A DNA stretch of 64,000 bases from Paraspadella gotoi (Eukaryota; Chaetognatha): positions 15,969,245-16,033,244 of the forward strand of contig CM119264.1 in assembly GCA_051294375.1 (NCBI GenBank), read 5' to 3'. The notes below the pieces were generated by a model. It saw only the letters and a program-made list of their open reading frames with translations, was not told the origin of the DNA and did no database searches. A program made the translations under genes and the position numbers. Of the stretch, positions 1-11,735 are shown one piece after another; position 1 is the first letter of the stretch, and every line of letters starts with the position of its first letter.

Positions 1-118
1 TTCTTTTCCCCCTTCTGTCTCTCTTTCTATCTTTCCCGCCCGATCTTTCTTTCTTTCCTGCCCGCGTTGTTGGCCCCGGACTTCGGTGAAACTTCACATG
101 ATTCACGAAGATCCGCGC
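1..118 (+). CDS. Partial exon of unrecognised gene (left edge)
   Basis: The frame starting at base 1 stays open to base 118, where a strong donor (GTGAGT) follows. The last part reads as a plausible hydrophilic peptide (DFGETSHDSRRSA). The exon ends in phase 1, which matches the exon starting at 651. The first 57 bases are almost pure pyrimidine with no AG, so the true exon start is either outside the window or not resolvable. I do not recognise the protein. A competing frame (phase 0) is also open here, so the frame choice rests on the join with the next exon. Confidence 0.33.
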
Positions 119-154
119 GTGAGTTCCTGCTCTCCGAGGGGTTGCGTCGTCTGT

Positions 155-185
<31 letters not shown>

Positions 186-285
186 TAAAGATAGTAAAGA
201 ATGAACTCGAAATGAATCGACTTTTTATTTTCTTGTTTTTGTTTGATTTTTTGTTTTGGGGCCGAAGCGAGTTCGTGCGCGTGAG

Positions 286-341
<56 letters not shown>

Positions 342-650
342 AAGTAGAGAGAGAGAAAGGAAAGAGAGAGAGAGAGGAAGAGAGAGAGAGAGAGAAGAGA
401 GAGAGAAGAGAAGAGGAGGAATAAATGAAATAATATATAAATAGATTATAATACAATCATTTAGGAAACAAAATAAAAAAGGAAAAAAATAAAATAGCGT
501 TGTATTAATATAATTAAAGTTGAATTCTCTCTCCCTTCCTCTCCCCCTTCCTCTCCCCCCTTCCTTTTCCTTCCTCTCCCCCTTCCCTTCTTTTTCCCTT
601 CCTCTCCCCTTCCTCTTCCTCCCTTCCTTCTTTCCATTCTCTCCCCAAAG
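119..650 (+). other. Probable intron with GA and TC tracts
   Basis: This stretch runs from a GTGAGT donor to an AG at 649-650. It holds GA microsatellites at 159-186 and 283-415, a short AT-rich stretch, and a C/T-rich tract at 525-646 that would serve as the polypyrimidine tract of the acceptor. The acceptor is a tandem NAGNAG (AAGCAG), so alternative use would add or drop one codon. Confidence 0.35.
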
Positions 651-817
651 CAGCATCATTCAAAATTCCCGATAGCCCTGGAGTAAAGCTGACCGTCCAA
701 AGCCTGGAAGAGCTTGGCTCTTTGAACTCGGCTCCTTTAAGTCCTCCGCTACCCCCGCTCTCTGCTCCTATTAATCCACCTCGCCATTTTCATTTCTTAG
801 AAATGCGTCGAGAATAA
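651..817 (+). CDS. Terminal exon of unrecognised gene, Pro/Leu-rich C-terminus
   Basis: Joined to the exon ending at 118, this exon reads on in phase through a segment containing SFKIPDSPGVKLTVQSLEEL and a Pro-rich stretch (PLSPPLPPLSAP), then ends in LEMRRE and a TAA stop at 815-817. Base composition is clearly richer in G and C than the flanks. An AATAAA polyadenylation hexamer (813-818) overlaps the stop codon, and a Helentron-like element starts directly after it. I do not recognise the family. The opposite strand is not a better reading. Main doubt: a low-complexity intron and no known homologue to anchor the frame. Confidence 0.42.
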
Positions 818-818
818 A

Positions 819-1185
819 ACAGTTTGAGGCAAACATGTCGGATCTGCCCACGATCATTATCGGTAATTAATTAATAATTAATTCAAGTTATTAATTATTT
901 AATTATTAATAATTAATTTATTCAGGTTAATATTAAATTAATTTGGCAATTATTAATTTGATCCGAATTGTTGTTTTTATTTATTAATTTACTGATTAAT
1001 TAATTATTGATTAATTAAGTTGAAACTAATTGATTAATTAACTGATTAATTATTATTTAATTAATGACATCCTGCATATTAACATGTTAATATAAAAGAA
1101 AAAAGGAACATAATCAATTAGTAATTAGTTTTAATCACAACTTTCCCACCCACATAACAAAATTTCAATTCATCGCCCCATCCAC
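819..1185 (+). mobile_element. HINE-type element, 5' part (split by hAT insertion)
   Basis: It starts with a variant of the family left end (AACAGTTTGAGGCAAACATG), followed by GTCGGATCTGCCCACGATCA, the AATTAATT-rich block and the start of the internal unit (ACTTTCCCACCCACATAACA). Continuity is broken at 1186 by a hAT-like element and resumes at 2144. Confidence 0.7.
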
Positions 1186-2143
1186 TAGGGGCGTTGAAAA
1201 TAACGAATATAAAAATCAAGTGAGTACATAGCTATTTTAGTGTAATAAAAGTCTGTGGAATTCATGAGATAACATTTTTTTGTATAGTCTCATCTTCTTG
1301 TCGGAAATGGCGATTTTTGCAGCATATAAGGTGCTATTAAAAGGAGCAAACATTGTAGAGTATAGAAACTCAAATTTATTAGATTTTATAAAAGCCATAT
1401 TTACTTACATTAATATGAAAATAAAGACCCATATAAATATTTTTTGGTAAGTTTATTTACAAATTTTTTATTTTATTAATATTTTGTTAGCTATATTTAT
1501 TATAAATAATAATAAAAAATAACTAAAGTGAAAAAAATAAAAATTTAAAATTTTAAAACAGATTTGAATTCCTTACAAAAAAGTGATATAAGAAAATATA
1601 ATCCATTTTAAAAATTCTTCATTAAGTAGGTTTAAAAATATTAACACTATTATTTTGTTAATTTTCAATTTTGGCTAAAATTATAGTTTTTCTGAATTTT
1701 GACCAACTTAATGACATAATTGATTTAAAAATATATTTTCTTATTCAACTTTTTGCAAAGAATGCAAATCCATGAAAATTTCTGAATTATTATTTTTTAA
1801 CTTAGCCCAATTGTTTTACTCATAATTATTAAATAAATATAGTTAACTACTTTTTATAAAACAAAAATTTAGAGAAAAATAAACTTACCAAAATATTTTT
1901 ATTATCTTTAATTTTTAATAATTTCAAAAGCTCATTATAAATTTTAATAAAATTTTAATAATTTGATTATCATAACTTATAAAATGGTTTTAATAATTTT
2001 ATATAACATTAAAACCTTATTTTGACAAGAAAAGATAAATTATATAAAAAATGGTCCATCACATCGAATTCTAACAGCTACATAAAACTAAAAAAGCTAT
2101 GTACTAACTTATTTGTTAATTTTGTTATTTTTCAACGGCTCTA
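1186..2143. mobile_element. Non-autonomous hAT-like element
   Basis: It has terminal inverted repeats of about 45 bp beginning TAGGGGCGTTGAAAATAACG on the left; the right end is the imperfect complement ending CAACGGCTCTA. It is flanked by a perfect 8-bp duplication CCATCCAC (1178-1185 and 2144-2151). The flanking host sequence is the internal unit of a HINE-type element, whose intact copies elsewhere show the uninterrupted site. The interior is AT-rich and partly self-complementary, with no transposase frame. Confidence 0.75.
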
Positions 2144-2330
2144 CCATCCACTCATGAGTAAATTGGTGTTCAAATAGTGAAATATAATTTTTTTGTTTTT
2201 CACATTTAAACTTCATTCCAACTGGACACGAATTCTCATCGAGAAACTTACATATATCCAGCTCAATCACACACTTCCCTACCGCACCACACAAATTTCA
2301 ATCCAATCTTATCCATCATATGCAAATGAC
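2144..2330 (+). mobile_element. HINE-type element, continuation
   Basis: It continues the internal units of the element begun at 819 (CCACTCATGAG, CAAATAGTGAAATATA, TCCAGCTCAATCACACACTT). It ends without the family 3' stem-loop, so this copy is 3' truncated. Confidence 0.6.
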
Positions 2331-2429
2331 TCAAGAAATAAGTGAGTAAAAGCCCGAAAAGATTTTTTCGCTCGTTACGAAATTTCTGGGCCTCGTAAAT
2401 TTCGAAAAACTAGCTCCCACTCCCTCTCT

Positions 2430-2797
2430 CTTTTATATCTCTGTCTCAACTTTCTTCTTGCTCTCTCTCCTCCTCTCTCTCTCTCTCCTCATCTCCTCTC
2501 TCTATCTCTCGTCTCTCTCCTCTCCCATCTCTCTGCCTCTTCACTTCTTCCACCTAACCTCCTTCCCATCCTCACTCTTTCGCCCTCTTCCTTCGTGCTC
2601 TACTCTCTGTCTCCCTCCTCCCCTCTCCGCTCCTCCTCTCCTCACTCTCACTCCTTCTCTCTCTCACCAAATTCTCACGTGAAATTTTTTAGGGAGACGA
2701 GATCTTCGGCGATTAACTTGCGGATGCGACTATTAAGTCCTCTTCTCTCTCTCTCTCCTCTCCTCTCTCTCTCTCTCTTCTCTCCTCTCTCCTCTCT

Positions 2798-2828
<31 letters not shown>

Positions 2829-2901
2829 CAAATTCTCCGTGAAATTTAGGAGACGAGATCTTCGGCGATTAAACTGCGGATGGGCGAGCTATTAAGGCCT
2901 C

Positions 2902-2934
<33 letters not shown>

Positions 2935-2995
2935 TTCTCTTGCTCTCGTCTCTCTCTCTCTCTCTCTCCTCTCTCTCTTTCCTATTAACCCGGTG
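2430..2995. repeat. TC-rich microsatellite array
   Basis: A long pyrimidine tract of CTCTCT units is broken twice by near-identical 50-bp passages (AGGGAGACGAGATCTTCGGC and GGAGACGAGATCTTCGGCGA, near 2690 and 2850). The block therefore looks locally duplicated. Short open frames inside it are low-complexity Ser/Leu runs and not genes. Confidence 0.8.
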
Positions 2996-2999
2996 AGAT

Positions 3000-4640
3000 A
3001 CGCGATATAAATCTAAGAGGACCTAACGGTTTACATCACAAGAAAATTTTCTTTTGTAGCGATTTGCCGATTTTATTGTAATATAATCCACGAAGGAAGT
3101 TCATCTACCTGGCCATTTCTGCGATGATTACTAAATTATCATTATTATCACCATATACAACGAATGCAGAAAAAGTAGGAAAAGAGCTATATAATTTCCG
3201 TCTTTAAAGTTTTCATCTACAAAGATTGAAATGTAATAAACGAACATTCATCAACTATTTACATCATCTGGTAGTTCATTGCTTTTATATAATCATCACC
3301 CATGTTTTTTATCTGCTGGTTCTTATCACTGGGAAAAATTTTGATAATTACAATTACAGGAGCAATTAAAATCTCTCAAAGTTTCCTATTCATAAGGGAT
3401 CAAAATATGCCATGGATGCTGTCCAGGAATGATCCCCACCTACAGAATACGTCAAACACGTACACGTACACGTACCGTACAAAATACGTCAAACATACAA
3501 AACATTCGGTATAATAATAAGAATTATACAAACTAACCTCTTTATTTGATAGTATTATCAATAACATTGCCGATAATATTGTATCACCAAAAAAACGCTT
3601 GTTGGGTGGGATCAGGGTTTTCCAACAAAATGTCTGCTTGATTGTGAGTTAGAAAGAGCTCATGCCTATTAAGCCGTAGTGAAAGTGCATACAAATATTC
3701 TAAAAAGACAATTATGAACAACAAACCATCAGTAACATTAATGTAAAAAAAATTAAATTTTTTTTTGTTAATTTTAACTGTAGGCTATATTTATATATAA
3801 TACATCGCTTTTAAAAACGAAAATTTAAAATAGGCTTTCTTAAATTTGATTCAGATTTGAATTCCCTCGTCAATAAAGTTGAGCAAAAGGAAAATATAAT
3901 TAATTTATATATTTATTTTTATATTAATATATAAATAATTCTTTCATTAAGTGGTTTAATATTTAAAAAAACTATATTGATATATATAAAAGTTAATTTT
4001 CAGCTTAAAATATAGATTTTTTTAATTTTGACCCACCTTTAATGAATTATATTTTAAAAAGAGTTATATTCTTTTTATCAAACTTTTTAAATGATGAATC
4101 CAAATCTGCAAAAATCTTTCAAAAAAAACTGTTTGACTTTAACATTTATTGGTTTAGTAACTAGTATAATATTTATACATAAATGTTCATATAGTATAAT
4201 GTTTTTCGTTACTCACTTTTAGGATTTTAATTAAAGTTAAATTAGAAAATTTTACTGACGGACCTTAATGCCCTCTATTTCCACTAGAAAATTCATTGAT
4301 CAGTTGTTCAGTACCATTTAATGAAATAACTCAAAAAACTATTAAATACTTACAAATGATAAAATAAGGTATTTTTTTAGGGCAGTTTAAAGTCCGTAGC
4401 CTGAAGCTCGCACTTAGTTTTTCCAATATATTATCAATATTATTATATATGATATCTATTGATATATTTTGATAATCTATTATAATATCAATATCTCTTT
4501 GACCAAAAATGCGAAAAAATTATGATTTTTTCGAACAAAGCGAAAAATCTTAAACCGCAAAAGTTCGATCTTTTTAAATCATAACGAAAAAGACCCATAG
4601 AAATATTTTTTTTTTATTTCGCCATTTGGATTTTAAATAA
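3000..4640. other. AT-rich intergenic DNA with MITE-like relic
   Basis: No gene is seen. The part from about 3660 to 4400 resembles 44826-45428: both have a left edge containing GCCGTAGTGAAAG or GGCGTAGTAAAA and an interior with CAGATTTGAATTCC and a partial complement of it. It is probably the same short inverted-repeat transposon family. Confidence 0.4.
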
Positions 4641-4659
4641 ATTGATAAAAGCTTTAAAA

Positions 4660-4692
4660 GTGAGAAAGAGAGAGAGAGAGAGAGAAGAGCAG

Positions 4693-4748
<56 letters not shown>
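4660..4748. repeat. GA microsatellite
   Basis: Nearly pure GAGAGA array of about 85 bp. Confidence 0.9.
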
Positions 4749-4751
<3 letters not shown>

Positions 4752-4989
4752 AAGGCGTCCAAAATCAAATTGTCAAGAGCGAAGTAAAAAAAAAAAATTC
4801 TTATCCGCGGATCAATTTTCGTTTGACTTTTGTTTGTTTTCGTTGTCTTTTGTTTGTTTTCGTTTGACGTTTGTTTGTTTTTCATTTGAGTTTTGTTGGG
4901 TTGACCTGAAACTAACAATCGATGTTTCTTTTCTCGTTGCTTGACAAATTAGGAAATCGTTTGGTTGTTGGGGTAAAAGTTGAATCGAG

Positions 4990-5062
4990 CGGCGGTCTTT
5001 ACCTTGTCCGGTCTACTGTCGGTCTTTACTTGCCGGTCTTTACTTGTCGGTCCTTATAAGTC
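4990..5062. repeat. Short tandem repeat of GGTCTTTACTTG units
   Basis: Four imperfect copies of a unit close to CGGTCTTTACTTGTC lie head to tail. No gene is visible in the surrounding 4750-5300. Confidence 0.55.
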
Positions 5063-5309
5063 GATGACCTCAAAAAATTAATCATTCTTTGTTGCTTTGT
5101 TTGTATTTTGTTATGTTATGTGTTTTGGGTTAATGTTGTTTATATTTTTTCTTTCCCTTTATTTGTTCATTCAAAAGTTTCAAAACCCATATCAAGACTG
5201 AATCATTTATAAATTTTAATTTCCATTTTACAATAATTCTAAACTGGGTTTTTTTAAAATTATTTTTAGTCATTTTTTCAAACCCTGAATTGCATTCACT
5301 GCTGGGAAG

Positions 5310-5505
5310 ACCCTCCGCCACACCACCATAGTCGCACCGGGGACTAAGCAGAACGGCAAAGAACCATTTGCCAGTGCCACGTTCCCGTCTCTTCCCACCA
5401 AGGAGTCACTGAGCTCGTAGTGCGGGTGCCTCACCAGAAGATTTGCACCTCAGTGATTCGTGATTCGTTACGAGATTACTTGTGAAACCGCAAGGAGAAA
5501 AATCC
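5310..5505 (+). pseudogene. Penelope-like element relic (linker before GIY-YIG)
   Basis: The sequence parallels 33820-33997 of the better-preserved Penelope-like element in this window. Shared blocks include CAACCGGGAGATAAGCAGAA versus CACCGGGGACTAAGCAGAAC, GTGCGGGTGC, CTTCAGTGA versus CTCAGTGA, and GTGAAACCG followed by AAATCCCCA. The reading frame is broken by several stops, so this is a dead fragment. Confidence 0.6.
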
Positions 5506-5960
5506 CCATTTCATTCTTATTATTAAATCCTCCTTCAATTCATTCTTATTCATCTCATCCTCATCATTTTTAATTCTTTTTCATTTCATCCCTCAATTAA
5601 TTTTATTCATTTCATTTTTATTCATTTTTATCCTCATTCAAATTAATTCTTATTCATTTCATCCTCATTCATTTCATTCTTATTCACTTCAATTCTCATT
5701 CATTAATCTTCATTCATTAATTCTTATTGATTTCATCTCATATCCTTTAATTCTTAATTCATTTCATAATATCATTAATTCTAATTCATTCATTCTCATT
5801 CATTTCATTCTATTTCATTTCACCTCATTCAATAATTCTTATTCATTTTCATCCCTCATTCAATTAATTCTTAATTCATTTCTTCCTCATTAATTTCATC
5901 TTATTCATTTCATCCTTATTCATTTCATTCGATTCCATTTCGCTTCAATTTTTTGTCTTG
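5505..5960. repeat. Degenerate ATTCATTTCATCC minisatellite
   Basis: About 450 bp of T-rich sequence is built from imperfect copies of ATTCTTATTCATTTCATCCTC. The next stretch, 6000-6180, is almost pure T/C. Confidence 0.7.
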
Positions 5961-5999
5961 AAATTTTTTTCCATTCGACTGATTTTTTACTTGAAAGGA

Positions 6000-6180
6000 A
6001 AATAAAAAAAAATCATATCTCTTTCTTATTTTTTTTTTCTCTTTTTTCTTTATTTCTTTTCTTTTTTTTTTTCTTTTTTTTCTTTTTTTCTCTTTTCTCT
6101 TTTTTTTTTTCTTTTTTCCTTTTTTCTCTTTTTTTTCTTTTTTTTTTTCCCTCCCTTTTTTCTTTTTCTCGATTCATCTT
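6000..6180. repeat. T/C-rich low-complexity tract
   Basis: Poly-T runs interrupted by single C residues. The Lys/Glu-rich open frames on the other strand are an artefact of this composition. Confidence 0.8.
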
Positions 6181-6483
6181 TTTTTTTGTTCCCATCATTT
6201 TCCCGTTCCATTTTCATTAGAGCCGAATGACGTTTCATCCTTCAATCGGCCGCCGGAACAAACTGACGCCGGGAAACAAGACTGACGTAACAGCCGGGAC
6301 AGACTGACCCGGGACAGATCGGACAGGCGTGACGAGATGACCGGATTCAACAACTTCCAGTTGTGATTTAACGAAACAATGTTGTTTTTTTAATTCGAGA
6401 AAAACAATGTTTATTTTAATTAGAAAACGTTTTTGTACACTTCTGATCCCGCGAGAGGGAAAATTAATCGGTCTTGATTCAAG

Positions 6484-6690
6484 TGTCTTTTTGTTTGTTC
6501 TTGTTTGTTGTTGTTATGTTGTTATTGTGTTGTTATTGTTGTGTGTTATTTTTGTTATTGTTGTTATTTGTTGTATTGTTGTTATTGTTGTTATTGTTGT
6601 TATTATGTTGTTATCGTTGTTATTATTGTTGTTATCCGTTGTTATTATTGTTGTTGTGTTTGTTGTTGTTATCCGTTGTTGTGATTTTAG
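6484..6690. repeat. GTT/ATTGTT trinucleotide repeat
   Basis: About 200 bp of TTGTTGTTATTG-type units. The hydrophobic open frames across it (Val, Leu, Cys, Ile runs) follow from the repeat and are not membrane proteins. Confidence 0.85.
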
Positions 6691-6700
6691 TCAGAGAGAA

Positions 6701-7265
6701 CAAGTTTGAGCCAACAATGTCGGATCTGCCTAACGATAATTAAGCGGTAATAAGCTAATTCTGATGATAAATACGATAATTCTTTCAATTTGTGATCTAC
6801 AGATTTGTACCATACCAAACCAATGGATCGCATATACCATGTGAACCGCTTGCATATTTTTCCAAACTTCTTTTTTTTCCAACCTGCAACATTTACAACA
6901 GGCATTATTTTTTTAATAACTTTTTTAACATTGCACCATTTTTCCACTTGCATAATTTTTTTTACTGAATCATTTTTTCATATTTAATAATAATCAATTA
7001 ATTAACTAATTAAAACATTTATGAGTAATTCCTAAATAATAAAATTGCCAAGTCAATTGAACTTTGTTTTTTTCCATTTAAAACTCATTTCCGCTTGGCC
7101 GAATTCCATCTAAAATTTATATTCTAGCTCATCACACACTTTCCTACCCACACTCACAAAATTTCTATTTTAACATCCTATATATTGAGTAATAGGGTTA
7201 AAATATAGTACAAAATAGTTCAAATAAATGAGACTTTCATAATTTTTTTCATTTAAACTAATTTT
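6701..7265 (+). mobile_element. HINE-type element copy
   Basis: The left end CAAGTTTGAGCCAACAATGT is followed by CGGATCTGCC. The middle has picked up unrelated AT-rich sequence (about 6740-7010). The internal units then resume (CATTTAAAACTCATTTCCGC, CACACACTTTCCTACCCACA). No 3' stem-loop is present. Confidence 0.6.
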
Positions 7266-9069
7266 CATGCGCGTACGATTACACGACCTAAAAATGTTCG
7301 GTTTGACATTTTAGGTGTTAAGAATAATAAATAAAGATTAATAATGGAAATTAAATGTAATAAATGTTTTTGAATCCCTTTCATTTTATATCTTATTATT
7401 TTTAATTTTAATTTTTTTCTTTTTTTTTTCGCAATTTTTATATAAAGTTCTTCATTTATAAATATTTTTATTTTTTCTTTATCTACATAAATTTCTTTCT
7501 ATTTTCTCTTCTACTTTTTCCTTCTCTCCTTTTTGGTCTCATTTTCCCCTTTTCCCTTTTTCCCCTTTCATTTTGTTCTTCTCATTTTTTCACTTGTGAT
7601 GTTTTTTTCTCCTGTTTTTCGGTCAAAACTTGGTTTGTTTGTTCTTTTTGTTTTTTTTGTTATTTTTTTTCTTTAAAAAGTATAGTTATTTTGGTTTGTT
7701 TGTTGTATTTTGGTACGGGCGCGTCTTGGAAAAGCTACAGAAGTGGGAGGGGTCTGATAACTCTTGCGTCATGACTTAAAATGAGCTTAAAATGCCCGTA
7801 AAAGATGGAGCACAGTTAGGTTTGTTGCCCATAAGCTTTGGAGTACTTCTAAAAAAAATTTGGCAGAAGGCATCTTTTTTGAACGAATTTTAAATGTGTC
7901 TCATGCTTAAATTACAGCATAGATTGACTTTATTTTATACATATAAGACCCTTATGGATGCTCTATATGCTGATAAAAATATCAAAAAAATCCTTTGGAT
8001 AATAAAGTTTAATTTGGCATAAAGTAGTGAATTTTACAATTATCTCCTAATTGTTTTTATTCATTGATATTTTTAAAAACATTATACTACTAGATAGTAA
8101 CTTCATGAACATTTAAAAAAATCATGTTTAACGTTTTAATATAACTTGATGGTAAAAAACTAATTTTTAAATATTGATCTAAAAAAGTACTTTATTATAA
8201 ATAATAAATTAAATTATATTTTTATTGCATTATGTAGCCCCTGATTCTGATTCACGATATAATTTTATTTTTTCTAAAAATTAAGCCGTTTTCAATTAAT
8301 AAGCACCTAGAATCTTGGAAAAATGACGAAAAATGGTCGTTTTTAAAACCCTTATAAAAACTGACTTAATAATATTTGGTAAAAATCATTTGGGGAAATC
8401 AAAGATATGTGTCTGTACTTCCTTGTAGTGTTAAATAAAATGTTTCGAAATCATTCTAAACTGCAGCTGTGGCAGCAGTATTACAATGNNNNNNNNNNNN
8501 NNNNNNNNNNNNNAATGAACGTTAGCGCATGCATTTTTATTTCAATTTCTGTCGATTTCTGAGGAAAAAACAAGTCCTGACGCTTTCCATTGGGTTAAAA
8601 GTATGCGGTTTTTTTTAAATTAATCAAGGTCAGTATGTACCTCATCATTTTAAAACTAAATAAATGAGTTGAAAATATTCTCTTTATCAAAAATATATGC
8701 AAGTCACACAAAAGTCACAAATTAAAAAGACGTCTTTAAAAATTATTTGTGGTCTAACCAAAGAAGTTTTTTTTGATAATTCTATAGGTGTTAAAAGCTT
8801 ATTTCAATAGCTATATTTTCTGTTAATTTAAACCAATTTGATTCATTTTTTTTTAACAAATTATGATAAAGGACTGAAACTGAAACTTTTTGACTTGTTA
8901 ACTTTTAAAATTAATTCATAGGCAAACTATAAATGATTTAAGCTAATAAATTTACCCAGGGGTAAAGAAGATAGAAAGAACGGGTTTCCAAAGTAAAAAA
9001 TTTTCTCAACTTTCCTTGGCATTCAAATCAGAAGTCGTAAGTAAAAATGGACAAAAAATGGACATAATT
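7266..9069. other. AT-rich DNA, nothing recognised
   Basis: I see no gene, RNA or repeat-family match in this stretch. It contains the 25-base run of N at 8489-8513, an assembly gap of unknown true length. Confidence 0.5.
8489..8513. other. Assembly gap (25 N)
   Basis: Run of 25 undetermined bases between TTACAATG and AATGAACG. Confidence 0.99.
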
Positions 9070-9560
9070 TTTTAGTCGGATCTGCTTATCAGCAGGACCG
9101 ACTCTATAACCTCACTTTGTCGGTCCGTCGGTCGCCCCTCAATATTGTCGGGCACACACTTATATCATGTCAGGACATCGAATTATGATAAATTATGCAA
9201 AAAAATTGATGTCCGTCTGCCTGTCTGTCTGTCCGTCCACCTAGCAAAAACTCAATTACTCGTGATTGGTAGAGATGAAGATAATGTGTGTAGGAAACTG
9301 TGTGATTGAGATGGATATGAAGTTCTGCGAGGGAATCGTGCCGAGTGGAAAGGGTTTAAATGGAAAAAAACAAAAAAAGATATTTCACTATTTGAACGCC
9401 TATTGCTCATGAGTGGATTAGGGCAATTGACTTGAAATTTTGTATGTGGGTAGTAAAGTGTGTGATTGTGCTGGATATAAAGTTTTCGATGGAAATCGTT
9501 GAGTGGAAATGATTAAAAGAAAAACAATAAGTATATTACGAAGTATTTACTTAAACTTCT
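9070..9560 (-). mobile_element. HINE-type element copy, 3' half
   Basis: Read on the minus strand, the copy ends in the family stem-loop and CTAAAA (plus strand: TTTTTAGTCGGATCTGCTTA). It includes the GTCGGTCCGTCGG block, GATAAATTATGCAAAAA, and two tandem internal units each with ATTACTCGTGATTGG or CTCATGAGTGG. The 5' half is missing. Confidence 0.75.
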
Positions 9561-9659
9561 ATTCATAATTATTATGTTATAAAAATTGGAGCCAATCAAA
9601 ACGTTGAATTGGAATTTTCTCTCTTATAATGCTTATTAAAGAATTTCTTTGATTTGTTT

Positions 9660-10020
9660 CAATGTAAACATAGTGAGAGGAAATAGGAAGGGAAAACAAG
9701 AAAAGGAGAAGTGGAGAGAATGAAAGAGAGGGTGAAAGGCAAAAAAACGAAGGCAAATTTGGAAAAAATAGTGAAACAATTGTAAGGTGAGAAAAGAAAG
9801 TAAAATGGAAAGAAAAAGAGGGGAAAAGAAAGGGAAAGAATGAAGATGAGAAAAAAAGGTGAGGAAAGTGCATGAGAGGCAGAAAAAGGTGGGGGCCGAA
9901 AAAATAGTAAGTGACAGCGTGAGAAGTAAGGGAGGAAAGAGGAAGAGGAAAATATTAAGAAAGAGAAGAAAAGAGGTGAAGAAAAATAATCAGGAAAAGC
10001 GTATGAAGGAAAAAAAAATG
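9660..10020. repeat. Purine-rich tract
   Basis: About 360 bp of irregular A/G-rich sequence (GAAAGAGAGGGTGAAAGG style). The Phe/Ser-rich frame on the minus strand is compositional. The interval 10020-10440 shows nothing recognisable. Confidence 0.65.
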
Positions 10021-10469
10021 TAACAGATAATGTGGCGTCTTACCTAAATCTTTTGTATAAGTAATAGACATGAAGATTCTTATAAGGAATTCGATCTTTA
10101 AAAATTATCTGTACCATAAAAATTCAAGCATACTTATATCTAAAATTACGCAGTTAATGAGATTAGATAAACAATCATTGAAGAAATCATGTCTTACGAT
10201 ATTTTTAACTCATAGAAATTTACTTGGGAAGTTCTAAACTTGAGACAACCGGTTTGTTTTTAAATGAGGTGAGGTTCGTACTAAACCATGAGTATCAAGA
10301 AAGATGGTAATTAGTGAAGTTCAGATTTCGTTGTCTAAAAAACTGATTGTATGCTAAACCTTAACAAATTCATTAAATTTTTTGTTAATATAAAATTTTT
10401 TTCTAAATCTAAAAATGTAATAAAAAAGTTTAACACAATGTTTTATATATAGACTTTCGATTTCGTTGT

Positions 10470-10790
10470 TTTAGCATTTAGGAAAAGGAGAAGGAGAAGT
10501 AAGATTGTGAAAATGAAAAGAGAGAGAGAGAGAGACAATTAATTTCATTTGTCTCTCTCTCTCTCTCTCTCTTTTCATTTTCACAATCTTACTTCTCCTT
10601 CCCCTGTCCTTACCTTGAACTGTCCTCACATCTGACCACTATCTCTCACTCAATTCTTTGTTGGAATCTCTCTCTCTCTCTCACTAAACTCAACTTTCAC
10701 AGAGAAAATTGTTGTAAAATCACTTGCAGATGAAGACTAACTTTGTAAGAGTCGAAACATGTCCGACTTACCTGTCAAAAAAATTCGTTG
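10470..10790 (+). mobile_element. Penelope-like element 3' region relic
   Basis: The order of sequence matches the 3' untranslated region of the element at 33410-35262: TTTTCATTTTCACAATC, TCTCCTTCCCCTGTCCTTAC, CAATTCTTTGTTGGAATCTC, a TC tract, then GATGAAGACT, GAGTC, GAAACATGTCC. The first 120 bp (10478-10603) form an inverted repeat around a GA/TC core. The hammerhead-like core at 10722-10765 has a base change (CAGATGA for CTGATGA). Confidence 0.6.
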
Positions 10791-11270
10791 CCACATTAAA
10801 ACTGTTTTTCCTAAACACAATGTTTATAATTTAAACTTGTTAATAATTTGCCAATCAAGTAAATTAATTAACAATTAACAATATTATTATATGGTAAAAT
10901 AGTATCTAAATGAATTTATGAATTAACATATTTTTTTATAGTAATATCCGAATATTATTTAAATAATTTTATCTTGTAACAATTACATTTTGTGATCAAA
11001 AATTAAAATTAATTGCTTTGGATCATAGAAGTTTTTGGGGTTTTCAGTTTTAAAAAACATTATTAAATTAATTGATTAACTTAAAGCTGAGGTAAGTCGC
11101 CTCAAAGCATTTAAAGATATCAAATATTTTCATTACCATGATTAAAATAAGTTATCTTTAAAAAAATAGTAAATTATAATTTATAAATGACATATTGGTA
11201 ATAACCTTTCTTTTCGTTGTTCTATGTATTGAGGCAAAATAATTTTTGTTTTACAACGAATTTTTTTATT
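10790..11270. other. AT-rich DNA, nothing recognised
   Basis: No frame, RNA or repeat-family match was seen. Confidence 0.4.
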
Positions 11271-11271
11271 T

Positions 11272-11735
11272 TCATAGAAAAAACGGACAATGTTTCGGCT
11301 TTAGTTGCAAGCCTTCTTCAGCGTTAAACAATTTGTGAATTTTGGACAGTTTTTTGTGTGAAAGAAGGGGGGGGGAGAGAGAGAGAGAGAGAGAGAGAGA
11401 GGACAGTTTAAAAACTTTATTTGTTGTACATTTGAAATGTATTATTTTTCTCTCTCCCTGTCTCCCTCTCTCTCTCTCTCTCTCAATCTCTCTCACTCTG
11501 ACCATTTCATTTCCTATTCACAACTAAAATCTCTATTTGTCCTCATTCTTAACCTGTCCCTCACCACTTGACCACTATTCTTTCTCAACTCTGTGTTGGA
11601 AACTTTGCCCTGTCTCTCTCTCTCTCTCCCTTCTTTCACACAAAAAACTGTCCAAAATTCACAAATTGTTAACGCTGAAGAAGGCTTGCAACTAAAGCCG
11701 AAACATGTCCGTTTTTTCTATGAAAATAAAAAAAT
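11272..11735. mobile_element. Head-to-head Penelope-like 3' ends with hammerhead-like motifs
   Basis: Arms 11272-11370 and 11625-11733 are near-perfect inverted copies (CGGACA(A)TGTTTCGGCTTT against AAAGCCGAAACATGTCCG), with GA and TC tracts inside. Each arm ends in a hammerhead-like fold. The plus copy (11671-11713) has CTGAAGA, a GGCT/AGCC stem, GAAA, the palindrome ACATGT, C, and an AACG/CGTT closing stem. Confidence 0.6.

Noticed and set aside
86-659. Arg/Glu-rich and Ser/Leu-rich frames
   Set aside because: They are translations of GA and TC microsatellites.
6407-6743. Hydrophobic Val/Leu/Cys frames resembling membrane proteins
   Set aside because: They come from a GTT-type trinucleotide repeat.
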